A stretch of 64,000 bases of DNA from Tropicibacter sp. R16_0. Its GTDB lineage: Bacteria; Pseudomonadota; Alphaproteobacteria; Rhodobacterales; Rhodobacteraceae. Position numbers and translations under genes: made by a program. The notes below the pieces were generated by a model. That model was not told where the DNA came from. It did no database searches and was given only the letters and a program-made list of their open reading frames with translations. Where the stretch lies: assembly GCF_017743935.1 (NCBI RefSeq), contig NZ_JAGHRE010000007.1, forward strand, positions 62,001-126,000, in the 5' to 3' direction. Of this stretch, positions 34,925-43,853 are shown in pieces. Each line of letters begins with the position of its first letter. Within the stretch, counting starts at the first letter, position 1.

Positions 34925-36923
34925 TGCCTGCCAGAACCTCCGAGAGTGTTAGCGGCTTTTCTGCCGACTTTGGTGCTGCAGGCGCCGTTGGCACATGCAC
35001 CTCTGCATCAAACAGGTCGCCTTGCGCATCTGGTGCCGGTTGGCCCCGTTCAGCTTCAAGATTGTCCCATTGCGCATCAGTGAACGAAGCCCACCCTTTG
35101 CGACGCGCAACGGCCTCAGCATAGATTTCGGTATCCAAGACTTCGTTGCGGCGAGACGGCTCAACCAATTCCCATTTGGCGGTCACCACGCCCGAGCGCG
35201 TTTTGGTCAACACTCGAACCTCGGACACAAACTGACGATAGAACTCATCGCCAAGCCCCTTGGCAAAGTGGCAATAACCCCGCTCCATGGGATCCTCTTG
35301 CTCTACCCATTTATAGAGCTGCCCCTTCATGGATGAGACGTTGAGAATGAAGGCCCGCTTCTGTTTGCGCTTGGCCTTACCATCGTTGCGGCGTTCGAAC
35401 TTCATAGGCTGCAACAGTGGGCCGGTGTCACTGCGCCCACCCTTGACGATGATCACGCGGGACCATGGATGCTTCTTAGCCCATGCCCAGACATCATCCG
35501 TATAGGTGCCCCCGTCGATGGCCATGGCGTCAAGCTTGACCTTGTGGCCCAGTTCCGTTCGCCATTCCTGGTTCAAATAGGCATTCAGCGTCTGCTGGCA
35601 TTCCGTCGTGCTGATATGGTGCGGGATGATTTTGTAATGAACCGTATAGCGTTGGTGGTTTCGAGCGAATGCCTTGAAATGAACTTCTGTTCGATCGTCC
35701 TGGCAGTCGACGCCCGCAACAAAGATGAACCCGGTTGCAGGCAACACGCCAACCGGCAGCGGTTTCAACCCACCTTCGATCTCATCTGCACCTTCGACCC
35801 GATTGCGCAGTTCTTCCCAGTCCGGTCCGCCCGAGGCCTGCTCATAGTCCAGCCCCAGCACGTCATTAAAAAACGTCTGCTCGGTCTCGGCTTCGACGGC
35901 CTGCTTGTGGTCCTCTTTGCTGGCCGTTCCTGTCGTCTTGGTCCATCCCATGACGCGCGCATAGTCTTTGGCAATGGACGCCCAATCCCGCATCGGTGCA
36001 TAGGCGCGCCACAGAAAGAACCCCGGATGATCGCCCTTGGGATTGGTTGCACGCCAGCGACCCTTGGCAACAATCGCCTCTTTGTGCTTGTGCTCGATCT
36101 TCCCCTGACAGGAATTGCAGGTGAAGTGCGCCTTTTCCAGGTTCTCCGGATCGATGTTGGCCACGAAGTTGTCCCACTCCAGAGGCGCATATGTTGCGCA
36201 ATGCGGGCAAGGCACTTCGAAGACCCGCTTGTCGCTGCGATCATACGCCCGGCTGATGCGACATGTGCCTTTGATCAGCGGAGTGGAAACGCGAACAATC
36301 TTTGCGTCTTCGAATCCACTGGCACGACTCTCCGCCAGGGCCTCTGGATCGCCCTTGTCCGTCATCTCAAACTTGGAGAGGTCATCCAGGATGACCAAAC
36401 GGCGCGACGTGCCAGTCAGATCAGCCGGGGATCCGGCAGACGCAACTTTCAGGCTGCCATCACGGGCAACCGTTTCCTGATTGAACTTCTGATCTCGGTT
36501 CTCGCCACCACCAAGCCCATCACCAAAGACCCGTTTGAGATCCGGCGCCTGGCGGCGCATGGGTTTCCACTTGTTGTCGACCCATTCGGTCGCCGCCGAC
36601 ATTGTCGGATGGACCACCAGACTGTCGAGCGCCGTGCTACCGTGCCAGGCTCCGAGCGTTGGCTGGATAATCGAAACCGTCTTGCCCCACTGAGCCGACC
36701 CCTTAATCGAGACTTCACGGCATGGGTGCTCCGGCGACTGAACTTCATGGATTTCCTTGAGGAAAGCGAAACGCTCGATATCGAACGGGCCAGGCATCGG
36801 CGAACGAGCGTCAAAGACAATGTTGTCTTCACACCAACGCGTAATGTCAGGGGGCGGCGGCGGTGCCATGGCCTGCGACACAGCAAGCCCGACAACACCA
36901 GCTGCCGAGGTAAGGAAACCCAT
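34917..36923 (-). CDS. Large terminase subunit, lambda gpA family
   Basis: The 668-residue product is the packaging motor and nuclease. It has a Walker-A-type loop GSAQWGKT (residues 75-82) and a Walker-B-type strand LVILDDLSKFE. A zinc-ribbon-like set of cysteines (CPHC and CNSC) follows, and the nuclease half contains FVAGVDCQDDRTEV with acidic residues. The ATG at 36923 (MGFLTSAAG) overlaps the small subunit stop by one base; the frame to 37016 is open but improbable. Confidence 0.92.
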   Translation of the reverse strand: MGFLTSAAGVVGLAVSQAMAPPPPPDITRWCEDNIVFDARSPMPGPFDIERFAFLKEIHEVQSPEHPCREVSIKGSAQWGKTVSIIQPTLGAWHGSTALDSLVVHPTMSAATEWVDNKWKPMRRQAPDLKRVFGDGLGGGENRDQKFNQETVARDGSLKVASAGSPADLTGTSRRLVILDDLSKFEMTDKGDPEALAESRASGFEDAKIVRVSTPLIKGTCRISRAYDRSDKRVFEVPCPHCATYAPLEWDNFVANIDPENLEKAHFTCNSCQGKIEHKHKEAIVAKGRWRATNPKGDHPGFFLWRAYAPMRDWASIAKDYARVMGWTKTTGTASKEDHKQAVEAETEQTFFNDVLGLDYEQASGGPDWEELRNRVEGADEIEGGLKPLPVGVLPATGFIFVAGVDCQDDRTEVHFKAFARNHQRYTVHYKIIPHHISTTECQQTLNAYLNQEWRTELGHKVKLDAMAIDGGTYTDDVWAWAKKHPWSRVIIVKGGRSDTGPLLQPMKFERRNDGKAKRKQKRAFILNVSSMKGQLYKWVEQEDPMERGYCHFAKGLGDEFYRQFVSEVRVLTKTRSGVVTAKWELVEPSRRNEVLDTEIYAEAVARRKGWASFTDAQWDNLEAERGQPAPDAQGDLFDAEVHVPTAPAAPKSAEKPLTLSEVLAGND

Positions 36924-37555
36924 CAGATATCCTGTTCTTTTTCGGTTTCGTTCAACTTGGCCGAGGTCGCAGCCTCCGCCAGTACGCCCGATCTCTTGGC
37001 GCGATGCGCGCGCCACGTTTCGATCAGGGTCTTACGCGCGGATTTGAAATCCACGCCGAACTCATCTGCGATCGCGCGGGCCCCAACCCGCATGACCTGC
37101 TCAAATTCGGCGATCTCTTGCGAGATCACCCGCTTGACTTCCAGCTCAACCTCCGAGGCCAACACATAAAGCCCCTCGGCCTCAGCATTCTGGCGCCGCA
37201 GTTTGCGCGCCTCTTCCGTGGCCTTGGCCGTTCGAGCCAGGTTGTAACCATCAGGATCGTCATCTTTGAGCTTTGTGGCGCCCGAAGGCTTCGACCGCTG
37301 TTCTGTCAGCTGCAACTCGGCAGGCTGATCATCCATCGCATCCAGCGCTGCTTTGGTCCCAGCACCATTGCCCAACATCTGCCCCGGATCCAACCTTTGC
37401 CCCAAGGCGGCTTTGACCTTGCTTACATCGAACCGGCGCGCACGCCCCTTGCCAGTGAAACACCCATCCAGTTGTCCCGCCGATACCATTTGGCTGATCC
37501 GGCCGGGTGATTTCTCCAAGAGCTTTGCCAGCTCGGACGCGGTTACGATGTTCAT
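36923..37555 (-). CDS. Small terminase subunit, Nu1-like
   Basis: The 210-residue product starts with a winged-helix DNA-binding domain (VTASELAKLLEKSPGRISQM, residues 1-55, with a basic wing GKGRARRFD). A disordered linker and a helical oligomerisation region (EEARKLRRQNAEAEGLYV) follow. It should bind the cos region and hand DNA to the large subunit. It is the first gene of the late operon. Confidence 0.85.
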   Translation of the reverse strand: MNIVTASELAKLLEKSPGRISQMVSAGQLDGCFTGKGRARRFDVSKVKAALGQRLDPGQMLGNGAGTKAALDAMDDQPAELQLTEQRSKPSGATKLKDDDPDGYNLARTAKATEEARKLRRQNAEAEGLYVLASEVELEVKRVISQEIAEFEQVMRVGARAIADEFGVDFKSARKTLIETWRAHRAKRSGVLAEAATSAKLNETEKEQDI

Positions 37556-37838
37556 GTTTAGTTTAGTTTAGGCTTTCCATTTGGTTTAGCAGACAAAAAC
37601 ACATGCGCTTAGCCGCCCCGTATACGGTCGGCACGCTGGGAAGGACCCGTGATTTCAATCTGTTAGCAAGTTCGCCAGCCGCCCCGTCGCTGCAGCTGAC
37701 CAATGTGATCCGCGCCTGTCGACGGGCGCGCTCTGGCATTCGGAAACGAAAACGCCCGGCGGCATCTCTGCCCCGGGCGCAATTCGGAAGTTGGTAACGT
37801 GTCTATCCCCCTAGAGTTTAGCCGGTCAAGAACTAAAT
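37556..37838. other. Intergenic region before the late operon, probable cos/late promoter
   Basis: About 280 bp lies upstream of the small terminase gene, where lambda carries cos. It starts with three tandem TTTAG units (37559-37572) and a fourth at 37584-37588, holds a perfect 10-bp palindrome CCGTATACGG (37618-37627), and contains the terminator listed separately. No gene is seen. The cohesive-end cut site itself cannot be located by eye. Confidence 0.4.
37746..37780 (-). terminator. Terminator between replication and late regions
   Basis: On the minus strand CCGGGGCAGAG..., with CGCCCGG pairing to CCGGGCG (37753-37759 and 37773-37779), is followed by TTTTCGTTTC. It would stop leftward early transcription before the terminase genes, so late expression may require antitermination or a new promoter at 37556-37745. 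Confidence 0.65.
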
Positions 37839-38528
37839 TTAATCGAGCTTTAGCCAGGGCCTTGGATCAGGCAGATCCGGCAAGAGTTCAAACTTGACCA
37901 ATCGGCCATAGGCGCGAACCGCTGAATGAATGTCGGCCAGCGCCAAACACCACGCAGTGTATGCACGACGCGCCCGAGCGATGTCCGATGGCATCGGACG
38001 GCAAACCACTGGGCAATAAAGGACTTTGTCATGCACAATGACCTGCTTCCTATTGCGCCGGGGTTGTGGTTTCCAGCCACCATCCCCCAAGGATGCCGCA
38101 TCCTCAGTCTTTGCTCGGCGACCGTGCCGGTTGGTGTGAACATCAGCCGGAAAAAATCTTGGCTGGCTGTCCCTCATCCAATCCGGCGCACGCCCCGCGC
38201 GAGCCAACTCAGCAACCCAAACCGCCATCTTGCGACCGCCGTGCCCGACAGAAAGCCCAGAAACAAAGGCCGCGACCTGATCCGCGTCTGGATGGCAGCT
38301 CGAAGTCCCGCCACCGTCAATCCGACAGCCAAGCCGTTCATGTTCGATAATCGCAGCGGTGGACGATGTGTAGCCAAAGCCATGGGCCCGCATACCGTCC
38401 TCTGGAAACTCCAGTTGGGCTTTCTCAGTCTGAAACGCCCACTCGATCAACCCCCTTATATCGATCTCGATCTGCCCAGTTGCATGCACCGGACGCCACC
38501 GCACCGCGGACTTACTTAAACTGCCCAT
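37839..38528 (-). CDS. Hypothetical protein in the late-regulator position
   Basis: The 229-residue protein is rich in Trp, Arg and His, with a conserved-looking HATGQIEIDIRGLIEWAFQ at the N-terminus and RARRAYTAWCLALADIHS near the C-terminus. Similar proteins of unknown function occur in other Rhodobacteraceae prophages as far as I recall. It lies between the candidate origin and a terminator ahead of the late operon, where lambda has Q. A role in late gene activation is possible, but nothing in the sequence proves it. Confidence 0.6.
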   Translation of the reverse strand: MGSLSKSAVRWRPVHATGQIEIDIRGLIEWAFQTEKAQLEFPEDGMRAHGFGYTSSTAAIIEHERLGCRIDGGGTSSCHPDADQVAAFVSGLSVGHGGRKMAVWVAELARAGRAPDWMRDSQPRFFPADVHTNRHGRRAKTEDAASLGDGGWKPQPRRNRKQVIVHDKVLYCPVVCRPMPSDIARARRAYTAWCLALADIHSAVRAYGRLVKFELLPDLPDPRPWLKLD

Positions 38529-38538
38529 GTTTTCACCC

Positions 38539-38808
38539 CGTTACGATCACCGCCAAATCGTAACGCCAGCGTTACGGCCACTGTCACGCCACCAAGCCAC
38601 TGTTTTATATATATATTTCTCTTTAATTGGAGAGAGTGAAACAGTGTTACGCTCAGAAGTGATACTGCACACACAGGCACACAGGCCTGTGGGGCGCTCT
38701 GATGAGCGTTACAGCGTAACAACGCGCTGAATATTCCAGCTTTATGAATTCTTTTCATGAACTTACGCCCGTTACCTCTTGCGTTACGGTTGACCTCAAT
38801 TCGTTACG
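38539..38808. repeat. CGTTAC iteron cluster with AT-rich tract, candidate replication origin
   Basis: The core CGTTAC or its complement GTAACG appears at 38539, 38559 (inverted), 38570, 38707, 38715 (inverted), 38770, 38782 and 38802, with a one-mismatch copy TGTTACG at 38645, all within 270 bp. A 27-base AT tract (TTTTATATATATATTTCTC and on, from 38602) separates the first three from the rest. The block directly follows the helicase gene. Iterons next to an AT-rich melting zone are the usual form of an initiator-bound origin. Confidence 0.65.
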
Positions 38809-38817
38809 ATATCTGGC

Positions 38818-40692
38818 TCAATCGTCATCTGTTTCGCCCCCACCCTTGGCAGGGTCAGGGTTATATCCCGGAAGGAAACGCGCGGGGATGATGCGCCCCC
38901 TCATCGGCCTGCCAGCCACGCGGACAGGCTTATCGGGCTTGGTGATCTCTTCATGCGTATCCAAGGCGTCGATATGCGCGCCCTCGCGCCACCTGGTCCC
39001 CGCCATAGCGCGGTTGAGCTGTGGGTTCGCACCATTGGCAATGAACAGATCGCGCCGCCCCTCTGGCCCCGGCAACAGCCGCCCAGCCAAGCGCCCAAGC
39101 AAATTGCTATCGTAATCGTCACCGGCCTTTTGCATCTTCTCGATGACTTCGGCCACGGTGATGGCCCCGCCGTGATCCTTGTTGATGTAGGTCCCAAGAT
39201 AGATCCGCAGGAAGCGTTCCGCCTCACCTTCTTCCTCTGCTCTCTTGGCTTGGGCAACCAATGGTGTGGCAATATCCCTTGCACGAGACATGCGATCGCG
39301 CTGCGCTTCCCCCGAGGCGGGGCAAATCAAAGGCGCGTCAAAGAGCATTAGATCCCACCCTGTCAGGATGGCACCGATAGTATCACCCGCGCGGGCGTCC
39401 CCACCCAATCCTTGAACGAGACTGTTGTAGATCCGAAAACTGGCGTCCCAACGATCTGGGGCTAGTGACAACATCCGCGCCCACACCTTGGGGCCGAGTG
39501 CTTTGGCGTCACCCTCTAGTTCGGCCAACAGCATGGCTTGATCTTCGGGGTTTTCGACGCGCTCACGCGCGCCAAGCGGCAAAACAACAAACCTGCTCAG
39601 GTCCTGCGGAGTCATGCCACCGGGAATGATCGAGGCCAATAGACCAGCGCCGTAGACTTGAAACTTGATACCAGCATGATCCGCCGTCCCCTTTGACACC
39701 TGCGCACCTTCGGCGTTCGACATCAGCCGAAACGTCGCGATAACTTCTTCGATCACGCTGGACCCTTCGGCCTCATCAATAATGCGCGCGACTGCCATCC
39801 GGTTCGTCGTTTGACGCAAGGCTGCTGCACTGGTTGAGTTCAGCACGCCAAGAGACATGCCCCCCAACAGGTCCGACACGACTTTCAGCAGGGTGGACTT
39901 TCCCGAGCCGTGCTTCCCTTTGATGTAACAGTGTGTACGCCACGACGGGTATTGCCCCAATGCGGCCTGTCCGATCCACCCAATCAGAATGTCCGCGTTG
40001 TCCGGGCTACCCCAATTCCAGAACCTTTGAATGCGATCTCTGATCCATTCCAAGTCACTGGCCGTACACAATTCATGCGACGGAGCTTGGCGAGAGGGCA
40101 CTGCGGGATAGAGCGCACCTGCGACGCGTCGGCCGTCGCGACGTTCTTTTTCACCTGCCCACAGGCTTTCACCCAAATGAACAACGGGATGGGACGTGCT
40201 GGCCCGCCATGTGCCCGTGTGCCGGATCGGCATATCACCGTCGAACAGAGGCAGAGCGCTGCAAGCCCGCATCAATACGTCAGCGGCCTTGGGTGCGTTG
40301 AACCCTATGTCGCGCCGAACAGGCGGGGCAATTGCAGCCAGATGTTCGAGATCGCCAGGAACCCCCGTGACCAAGGCCACCAGATTGGCCCTATTCGTCA
40401 TTGATCCTGCAGTCAGCTCGACCTTTTCCCCGCGCGCTGTCAGGAAATGAAAGCGTCCACCCGACATACCCAAAGGCTGAACTGGAAAGCCACGCGGCAA
40501 GATCGGCTCTTTCTCATCGCCATCGACCAGCTTTGGCCCATCAAAATCCGGTTCATCAGCTGCGGGGTCCCCACCGACCGAGGAAGCCAATGGCGCGTCA
40601 TTTTGGGTAAACCCCTCTGGCATATCGGACCCGATGACCTGCATGCCTTCAAAGGCGGCACGCACGCCGTCAACATTAGGATCTCTGTCCAT
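38818..40692 (-). CDS. Replicative helicase (phage/plasmid SF3/DUF927-like)
   Basis: The 624-residue product has a disordered acidic N-terminus, then a helicase/ATPase core with Walker A GKHGSGKSTLL (about residues 262-272), a Walker-B-like RIIDEAEGSS, and a sensor region ASIIPGGMTPQDLSRFVVLPLG. This fits the helicase half of phage and plasmid primase-helicases; the primase is a separate gene here, just upstream and overlapping by 17 bases. It should act at the iteron region next to it. Confidence 0.82.
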   Translation of the reverse strand: MDRDPNVDGVRAAFEGMQVIGSDMPEGFTQNDAPLASSVGGDPAADEPDFDGPKLVDGDEKEPILPRGFPVQPLGMSGGRFHFLTARGEKVELTAGSMTNRANLVALVTGVPGDLEHLAAIAPPVRRDIGFNAPKAADVLMRACSALPLFDGDMPIRHTGTWRASTSHPVVHLGESLWAGEKERRDGRRVAGALYPAVPSRQAPSHELCTASDLEWIRDRIQRFWNWGSPDNADILIGWIGQAALGQYPSWRTHCYIKGKHGSGKSTLLKVVSDLLGGMSLGVLNSTSAAALRQTTNRMAVARIIDEAEGSSVIEEVIATFRLMSNAEGAQVSKGTADHAGIKFQVYGAGLLASIIPGGMTPQDLSRFVVLPLGARERVENPEDQAMLLAELEGDAKALGPKVWARMLSLAPDRWDASFRIYNSLVQGLGGDARAGDTIGAILTGWDLMLFDAPLICPASGEAQRDRMSRARDIATPLVAQAKRAEEEGEAERFLRIYLGTYINKDHGGAITVAEVIEKMQKAGDDYDSNLLGRLAGRLLPGPEGRRDLFIANGANPQLNRAMAGTRWREGAHIDALDTHEEITKPDKPVRVAGRPMRGRIIPARFLPGYNPDPAKGGGETDDD

Positions 40693-41872
40693 GATCTGCC
40701 CTCATTCTCGTATTTTTTGGTGTTTTGCCCAATAGGACATCGTTCAGATCCAAACCTGACGGCGGCGAAACAATCGCCGTTTCCAATCCCGGTCGGAGGG
40801 AACGCGCGCGATGCAGCCCGCGTTCCAGATAGGCCTGCGTCATAGTGGGCTGGGAATCGCCATCCTTTATGTAGATGAGGCGACGCACCCACTCGGGCGG
40901 CACAAAACTTGGTTTGGTCTGATCCAATTTCGGCAGGTTCGACCATTTCTTGCCCGGTATGCGCTCTGGCTGACCAGCCATGTTGCCCAAGTCCACGCCT
41001 GCCCAAAAGGCTGCGCCGCGCAGCTCGGGCGGCCCAGCGACATAGGCCGTAAGCGTGGTCTCGATACCTTCCCCCATGATGATTGTGTCGGTCACTTTGG
41101 GGGTGATCAGACGGATGGCGCCACCCTGTTTGGATCCAAGAGTCTTCTTGACCTTTGGCCGCTTGCCGTTGGCATCAACCAAGGGCGCACCGTCCTTGTC
41201 CCGAAGCACCAACTTGCCGTCCGGTTCGTTCAGATCCAGCCAGGTGCGATGCACACACCGCCCGTGGCCATCTGGAGATTGCACTGCGGCCAACATCGCT
41301 GGCCCGCGATGCAGCTCGACCCATTCCCCGTCACGCATCTGCATGTACGGTAGGTCCGGGTGAAACCGCAGGGACTTGCCAATTACATCAAGCACCCCCT
41401 TCAAACCACGAAATTCAACCAGATAGGCCTCGACTGGTGTCTCCCTCGGCGGCTCACCCTGCTCCCAGATCCGCTTGGCTGCTTTGATGGCATCCTGCCG
41501 CTTCTTTTCAGCTTGATCTTCTGTCCGTTTTTGGCTGGCTTCAGCTTTCGCCTTGCGACGTCTACGCTCTTCGGGGGACAGATCAGGTGGCAGATCTCCA
41601 CAGATCCAGGTCAACGCCTGCGGGAACGTCTTGCGTAGAACCTGCATGACCAAGGCGATCGTATCGCCCCCCTTGATCTCGCACCGGCGACACTGAAACC
41701 TTTTACTTGTCAGGTTGATTCCGAAGCGATCATCGCCCCCGCACAGTGGGCATGGCCCAATCAATTCACCACTTACCTGCGACAGCCCGGCAATCTCTAA
41801 ACGATCAACCAACTCGGGCACGGAACGGGCCTTTGCTTCGGCCACTCTGGGATCATCCTCGACGCGTGCCAT
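40676..41872 (-). CDS. Primase with zinc finger and Toprim domain
   Basis: The 398-residue product starts with a DnaG-like CHC2 zinc finger (CPLCGGDDRFGI and FQCRRC, about residues 41-75). It continues with a charged linker and ends with a Toprim domain whose acidic motif is IIMGEGIETTLTAY and whose second acidic site is in LIYIKDGDSQPTM. It should lay primers for phage DNA synthesis with the adjoining helicase. Start ATG at 41872. Confidence 0.85.
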   Translation of the reverse strand: MARVEDDPRVAEAKARSVPELVDRLEIAGLSQVSGELIGPCPLCGGDDRFGINLTSKRFQCRRCEIKGGDTIALVMQVLRKTFPQALTWICGDLPPDLSPEERRRRKAKAEASQKRTEDQAEKKRQDAIKAAKRIWEQGEPPRETPVEAYLVEFRGLKGVLDVIGKSLRFHPDLPYMQMRDGEWVELHRGPAMLAAVQSPDGHGRCVHRTWLDLNEPDGKLVLRDKDGAPLVDANGKRPKVKKTLGSKQGGAIRLITPKVTDTIIMGEGIETTLTAYVAGPPELRGAAFWAGVDLGNMAGQPERIPGKKWSNLPKLDQTKPSFVPPEWVRRLIYIKDGDSQPTMTQAYLERGLHRARSLRPGLETAIVSPPSGLDLNDVLLGKTPKNTRMRADHGQRS

Positions 41873-42194
41873 GTCTCGCTCCCAATTCGCGCCACGCTTC
41901 ATAGTGATCAGCCGCAGTGTTGGTGAAATACTGCTTTACCTCGAAACACAGACGGGAATAGGCAAAGTCGCGAGGCCCACCTGGGGCTGCATTCGCCAAC
42001 CGATCAGCGGCCACTTTGAGAGGAACGATCCGGGGGTTACACGCCTCGCAATCGGGCATGATGTTTCGAATGACCCGCAACCACATCTGGAAGTTTTCGT
42101 CACGTATGGCCAAAAGGCTCAGATGGGTACAGGTCGCAACCAAACAACTTTCTGCCTTGGCCAACCGATCTCGACCTGCTTGCAGACTGCCCAT
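41853..42194 (-). CDS. Small early protein, function unknown
   Basis: The 113-residue product begins MGSLQAGRDRLAKAESCLVA at the ATG 42194 (a GTG directly before it is possible). It is mostly helical, with CEAC in the middle and an aromatic-rich end (FEVKQYFTNTAADHYEAW). It overlaps the primase start by 20 bases, so it is the first gene of the leftward replication operon. Frame upstream of 42194 is open but reads as non-coding. Confidence 0.6.
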   Translation of the reverse strand: MGSLQAGRDRLAKAESCLVATCTHLSLLAIRDENFQMWLRVIRNIMPDCEACNPRIVPLKVAADRLANAAPGGPRDFAYSRLCFEVKQYFTNTAADHYEAWRELGARHGTRRG

Positions 42195-42805
42195 CACAAC
42201 AGCCCTATTGTCGGAGATCGCAGATGCGGGTGGCCACGTACCTTTGCGGTATGGCCAGGGACGGAATGAAAGGAACCGCTGCCCGCTGGTCTGATTTGGA
42301 AAGGCCCAGTGTTGCCGCGCACCCGAAAGGTGTCTCTGCGCATTTCGCACACCCTCAGCCGCTTTCTGATCAACACCCCTGCAGAGGTAGCGGCAAGTCT
42401 TGGGCTCGGTTGTGACCGCAGCGTCGGCGCGACAACACTCAACCTTCCTGGCTGACATTGGATTGAAACACCAAAATTTACTTGACAAGCAGGCTCCGTG
42501 GAAACCGCACTTCTAATTTGAGATATTGTCCTACCTGCGTTTTTTGCGACCTCACCCCAAGGTATTGGGGTTTGGCGCTCAAACGACACTAAACAAGGGC
42601 GATTCCTTTGCGCAAAGGCAGAGTCAACATCAAGTGTTCGTTGACCGAGGTACCACACATCCAAGATATTGATTGGTGCGCCGGGATGGCGATTCGCCAC
42701 CCCGGCTGAGCAAGCAGCGCCCTCACAACAAGTGCTGCCTAACCCGGCGACAGAGAGACTTCCAAATATCTCTGTCGCCACTAGGACCATGAAAGGAGTT
42801 CTTCT
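42195..42805. other. Regulatory gap with three hairpins between divergent early genes
   Basis: About 610 bp with no firm gene. It must hold the leftward replication promoter and the leader of the rightward gene at 42806. Three inverted repeats stand out: CCCCAA/TTGGGG (42555-42570); CCGGGATGGCGA against TCGCCACCCCGG (42681-42705, one mismatch); and a perfect 11-bp stem GGCGACAGAGA/TCTCTGTCGCC with a 12-base loop (42746-42779). The last two lie in the leader of the next gene. A 48-codon rightward frame from GTG 42309 to 42455 reads fairly well (FLINTPAEVAASLGLG) but has no clear start signal. Confidence 0.45.
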
Positions 42806-43066
42806 ATGGCCTATGGTCGTGGGACTTACGTCCCTGTCCGCAAACACCCTATCACAGGTGTTCTGCTGAACGTTATCAAAATCAAACGCAAAGCGCTGAA
42901 TTTTGACGAGGCTGTTACAGCCCATGTCTTGAACCAGCAAGGCGTTTCTTACACGGATATCGTCCAAATGCTTGGAACAAATGCCAACCGCATCGGTGAA
43001 GTCTTCAATCAAAAGACACACCCTAGAGCTCTCATCAAAGCTCTTGAACTGATGCGCAAAGCATGA
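42806..43066 (+). CDS. Small HTH-like regulator or accessory protein
   Basis: The 86-residue product is basic and helical. NFDEAVTAHVLNQQGVSYTD followed by IVQMLGTNANRIGEVFNQ looks like a helix-turn-helix unit (GVSYTDIVQMLGTNANRIGEVF). It has a strong AAAGGAG site eight bases before the ATG and is flanked by leader hairpins and its own terminator, so it seems to be an independently expressed single gene. Role unknown; probably phage regulation. Confidence 0.65.
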   Translation: MAYGRGTYVPVRKHPITGVLLNVIKIKRKALNFDEAVTAHVLNQQGVSYTDIVQMLGTNANRIGEVFNQKTHPRALIKALELMRKA

Positions 43067-43096
43067 TCGGCACCTGACCACCAAGACAACAATCAA

Positions 43097-43129
43097 CCGG
43101 GCGACCTCACTCACCGTCGCCCGGTTTCC
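43097..43129 (+). terminator. Rho-independent terminator
   Basis: A perfect 9-bp stem (CCGGGCGAC at 43097-43105, GTCGCCCGG at 43116-43124) with a 10-base loop, followed by TTTCCTT. It closes the transcript of the 86-residue gene. Confidence 0.75.
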
Positions 43130-43157
43130 TTCTAGACCCATCACATTTGGAAAACAC

Positions 43158-43445
43158 ATGTCCGAAAACGAATTCAACACGACCGATGATGGTCTGCTGG
43201 TCGACCAAGAAGGCAAAGCCCTGGCCACTTTTGTCGATAGTTTCAGAACACTTGAACTAAGCTTCCCAGAGGCCACCGTCATTTTGCTACGCCTCTATGA
43301 AAGCGGGAGCGCAAAGCCGGGCCAACGCGTTTCAGCGCGGAAAGCCAACCAGGTACGCATGTCACCAGCAACCGCACGACGTCTGGCGAAACACCTTTTG
43401 TCTGCTGCGGATGAAATTGAGGGTGTCGGGGCTCCAAGGCAGTAG
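43158..43445 (+). CDS. Hypothetical early prophage protein
   Basis: The 95-residue product has an acidic N-terminus (SENEFNTTDDGLLVDQEG) and a basic, helical C-terminal part (RVSARKANQVRMSPATARRL) with AKHLLSAADEIEG. It may bind DNA or a protein partner; no family recognised. It is convergent with the Cro-like gene. Confidence 0.6.
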   Translation: MSENEFNTTDDGLLVDQEGKALATFVDSFRTLELSFPEATVILLRLYESGSAKPGQRVSARKANQVRMSPATARRLAKHLLSAADEIEGVGAPRQ

Positions 43446-43580
43446 CTTTGCCCACGCTTGAGGGCGGTCCAGACGTGAGTGCCGTAAACTGGCATTCGTG
43501 GATGGCGCCCTGCGACGACGGTACATAGGTGAAAACACCCCGCCCGCTATTCCGTATGGAAGAGAGTAACCTGCGCGAGA

Positions 43581-43838
43581 TCATTCTGCTGCCTCGGCTT
43601 GCGCGGTTTCCTGGGCTGCCAGATATGCCTCGATACGAGACATCAATGCGGCAGTAACACGCCCGCTGGCCTTTAAGCGATCAACAACGGTCATATCGCC
43701 AGCTGCAGTCTTACTGAAATACCCGTGGGACCAGCCTCGCTCAGAACAGAAGCAGTCGATGCGCTTTAGCAGCTGATCGACATGCCGCTCTGTGTCGGTG
43801 TTTGCGGGGGCTCGCCATGTGCCTGTTGATTTTGCCAT
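43581..43838 (-). CDS. Cro-like HTH regulator
   Basis: The 85-residue product has one small helical DNA-binding domain (GWSHGYFSKTAAGDMTVVDR, LKASGRVTAALMSRIEAYLA). The pattern, in which AAGD is followed by LKASGR, recalls Cro-type phage proteins. It starts 16 bases from the first of three operators and is divergent from the CI-like gene, the classic immunity-switch layout. Confidence 0.65.
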   Translation of the reverse strand: MAKSTGTWRAPANTDTERHVDQLLKRIDCFCSERGWSHGYFSKTAAGDMTVVDRLKASGRVTAALMSRIEAYLAAQETAQAEAAE

Positions 43839-43853
43839 GGCGCAATCGTTATG

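Noticed and set aside
10969-37555. Possible gene-transfer-agent cluster
   Set aside because: Gene order and families (gpW, gpD, gpE, S49/Nu3, gpA terminase, gpJ) are lambda-like, and an integrase, repressors and replication genes are present. Gene-transfer-agent clusters lack these. Only the holin resembles that family.
37611-37630. The palindrome CCGTATACGG as the cos cut site
   Set aside because: Position fits, but a 10-bp palindrome alone does not show cohesive ends. Without related phage ends or run-off sequencing, the cut cannot be placed.
42194-43282. A 362-codon minus-strand frame across the early regulatory region
   Set aside because: It is antisense to two better small plus-strand genes with ribosome-binding sites, and it would run through hairpins and a terminator. 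Its sequence shows no domain.
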